A stretch of DNA of 7,321 nucleotides. Source: Candidatus Scatoplasma merdavium. Its GTDB lineage: Bacteria > Bacillota_I > Bacilli_A > RFN20 > CAG-288. Each line of letters begins with the position of its first letter. The stretch's first letter is position 1. The stretch is taken from contig JADING010000095.1 in the NCBI GenBank assembly GCA_017694135.1, forward strand, positions 1 through 7,321, written 5' to 3'. The position numbers and the translations under genes are program-made. Shown here piece after piece: positions 6,394 through 7,321 of the stretch. Below the pieces are notes generated by a model. That model was not told where the DNA came from. It worked only from the letters and a program-made list of their open reading frames with translations, and did not search any database.

Positions 6394-6402
6394 TGATATA
6401 TT
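6394..6402 (+). promoter_or_regulatory. Extended -10 promoter of the cytidylate kinase-like gene
   Basis: TGATATATT (TG extension 6394-6395, TATATT 6397-6402) is identical to the extended -10 of ppdK. No good -35 is visible at 16-18 bp (TCTCAA at 6374-6379), which extended -10 promoters tolerate. Predicted start is near 6409, leaving a very short leader of about 18 nt. Confidence 0.55.
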
Positions 6403-6426
6403 AAAAATAAGGGAAGGAGCTCTGAT

Positions 6427-7026
6427 ATGGCTTACTTTGTTACTATTGGACGTTCTTATGGATCTGGAGGGCGTTACATCGCTAAAAAGCTTTCAGAAGA
6501 ATTGGGGATTCCGTTCTACGACAATGATATCCTTGTTAAAGTGTCAGAAAATTTCGGATATAATGTCGAATACGTTAAAGAACACGCTGAAAAGAGAGAC
6601 GGGCCTTTATCTTTTATCGGTTTAAGCGGAACCTTATCTACTTTGACATCTAATCAGAAATTGGCGCTCGCGCAGTTTGAAACTATTGAAAGGATTGCTA
6701 AACAAGGCGAGTCTTGTATTTTTGTTGGACGTTGTGCTGATTTTGTTTTGAGAGATTACCCCAATAAGATTTCTATTTATATCTCGGCTCCGATGGAAGA
6801 GAGAATTAAAAGGGCAACGACCTATTATGGATTGAGTCCTAATAAAGCCGAAGCTACTTTAAGGAAAATGGATAAGAAAAGAGCTAGTTACTACAACTAT
6901 TACACCAATTACGAATGGGGTATGGCCAGCAACTACGATATCTGTATTAATTCGACAATCGGAATTGATAAATCTGTCGAATTAATTAAGAAAATAATTG
7001 AAATTAAAGGCCTGGTTAAAGATTAA
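6427..7026 (+). CDS. Cytidylate kinase-like family P-loop protein
   Basis: The 199-residue protein belongs to the cytidylate kinase-like family (Pfam Cytidylate_kin2 type), common in Firmicutes and mostly uncharacterised. It starts with the family's modified P-loop, ITIGR-type GRSYGSGGRYIAKKL (residues 8-21), where the Walker A Lys is replaced by the GGR signature (Gly15-Arg16). Further family blocks are LGIPFYDNDIL (26-36), CIFVGRCADFVLRD (97-110), ERIKRA (125-130), the lid-like MDKKRASYYNYYTNYEWG (148-165) and YDICINS (170-176). It resembles nucleoside monophosphate kinases, but substrate is not established for the family and this is unlikely to be the essential CMP kinase Cmk, which has a standard P-loop and about 220-230 residues. 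The start is fixed by AAGGAG (6414-6419), 7 nt before ATG. Flanking terminators show a single-gene unit, so neighbours say little about its job. Confidence 0.87.
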   Translation: MAYFVTIGRSYGSGGRYIAKKLSEELGIPFYDNDILVKVSENFGYNVEYVKEHAEKRDGPLSFIGLSGTLSTLTSNQKLALAQFETIERIAKQGESCIFVGRCADFVLRDYPNKISIYISAPMEERIKRATTYYGLSPNKAEATLRKMDKKRASYYNYYTNYEWGMASNYDICINSTIGIDKSVELIKKIIEIKGLVKD

Positions 7027-7041
7027 TAAGCAAGGCTATTT

Positions 7042-7074
7042 AGAGGCTAGCAATTGATAAACTAGTCTCTTTTT
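7042..7074 (+). terminator. Rho-independent terminator of the cytidylate kinase-like gene
   Basis: AGAGGCTAG (7042-7050) pairs with CTAGTCTCT (7062-7070), 9 bp with one G-U, around an 11-nt loop, followed by T-rich sequence (7070-7074). It lies 15 nt after the stop codon. The large loop makes it somewhat weaker than the ppdK terminator. Confidence 0.8.
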
Positions 7075-7321
7075 ATTTTGAAAAGTTTATAATTTTGACA
7101 ATAATTTGAAGTAAGAACAGTGAGGAAATAAAACAAAGTCAAATGCGTATTTTTTAATATTCAAAAGCCGTTTAAAAACTTTTAAAAGAAATGTTCATTT
7201 TTAATTAAAAATCGTTAAAATCTCTGAAAACTGATATTGTATTTTCAAACATATGTGTCAGATCTTTGATGTTAACCGTTTTAATATAAATATTTATTTT
7301 TTTAATTTTGGAATGTAAGCC
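7075..7321 (+). other. AT-rich spacer at window end, no gene seen
   Basis: No ORF with an SD is visible on either strand. It holds a 16-bp perfect AT palindrome (7197-7212), a TTGACA (7095-7100) without a matching -10, a TTGATG-13-bp-TATAAA pair (7266-7290) whose spacer is too short for a normal promoter, and the second TATAAATAT...TGTAAGC block at the very end. It probably carries the control region of a gene beginning beyond the window. Confidence 0.5.
7285..7320 (+). repeat. AT palindrome plus TGTAAGC block, copy 2
   Basis: TATAAATATTTAT (12-bp palindrome at 7286-7297) is followed by T-rich sequence, GG, and TGTAAGC (7314-7320). Order and spacing resemble 3474-3513: palindrome centre to TGTAAGC is about 22 bases here and about 25 there. 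The window stops just after it, so the downstream part cannot be compared. Confidence 0.35.

Noticed and set aside
6332..6625. 97-codon plus-strand frame overlapping the start of the kinase-like gene
   Set aside because: It begins inside the ppdK terminator and runs out of frame through a well-supported gene.
7208..7284. Further cre-like sites in the last spacer (around AAAAATCGTTAAAA and GTTAACCGTTTTAA)
   Set aside because: Each matches only about 11 of 14 consensus positions in very AT-rich DNA, which is expected by chance.

Overview
The window looks like a stretch of chromosome from an AT-rich, low-GC Gram-positive bacterium (Firmicutes/Bacilli-type, possibly Erysipelotrichia or a Mollicutes-adjacent lineage). 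This is inferred from the protein families, the AT-rich spacers with purine-rich Shine-Dalgarno (SD) sites, the fakA-then-recG order familiar from Firmicutes, and two sequences matching the CcpA catabolite-responsive element (cre) consensus. All genes read on the + strand. No phage, transposon, CRISPR, tRNA or rRNA is visible.

Layout: (1) 1-882, the 3' half of fakA (fatty acid kinase ATP-binding subunit), closed by a strong terminator. (2) 927-1335, a promoter region with a perfect cre-consensus match overlapping a TTGACA box, then a possible 8-codon leader peptide whose stop overlaps the start of an unrecognised 90-residue membrane protein. (3) 1393-3378, recG, starting on GTG with no visible SD. 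(4) 3379-3656, an AT-rich control region with a cre-like site, a good extended -10 promoter, a stem-loop at the predicted mRNA 5' end and a strong SD. (5) 3657-6302, ppdK (pyruvate, phosphate dikinase), apparently a monocistronic, highly expressed gene with its own terminator. (6) 6427-7026, a cytidylate kinase-like P-loop protein with its own extended -10 promoter and terminator. (7) 7075-7321, a very AT-rich spacer leading out of the window.

fakA, recG and ppdK are ordinary housekeeping or central-metabolism genes: membrane lipid precursor activation, DNA repair, and PEP-pyruvate interconversion. I do not see a complete new system. The most interesting material is regulatory: two candidate cre sites in different geometries (overlapping -35 before the membrane protein, and about 60 bp upstream of the predicted ppdK start), the leader ORF coupled to the small membrane protein, and the apparently SD-less recG start. 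The small membrane protein between fakA and recG is the one gene of unknown function.
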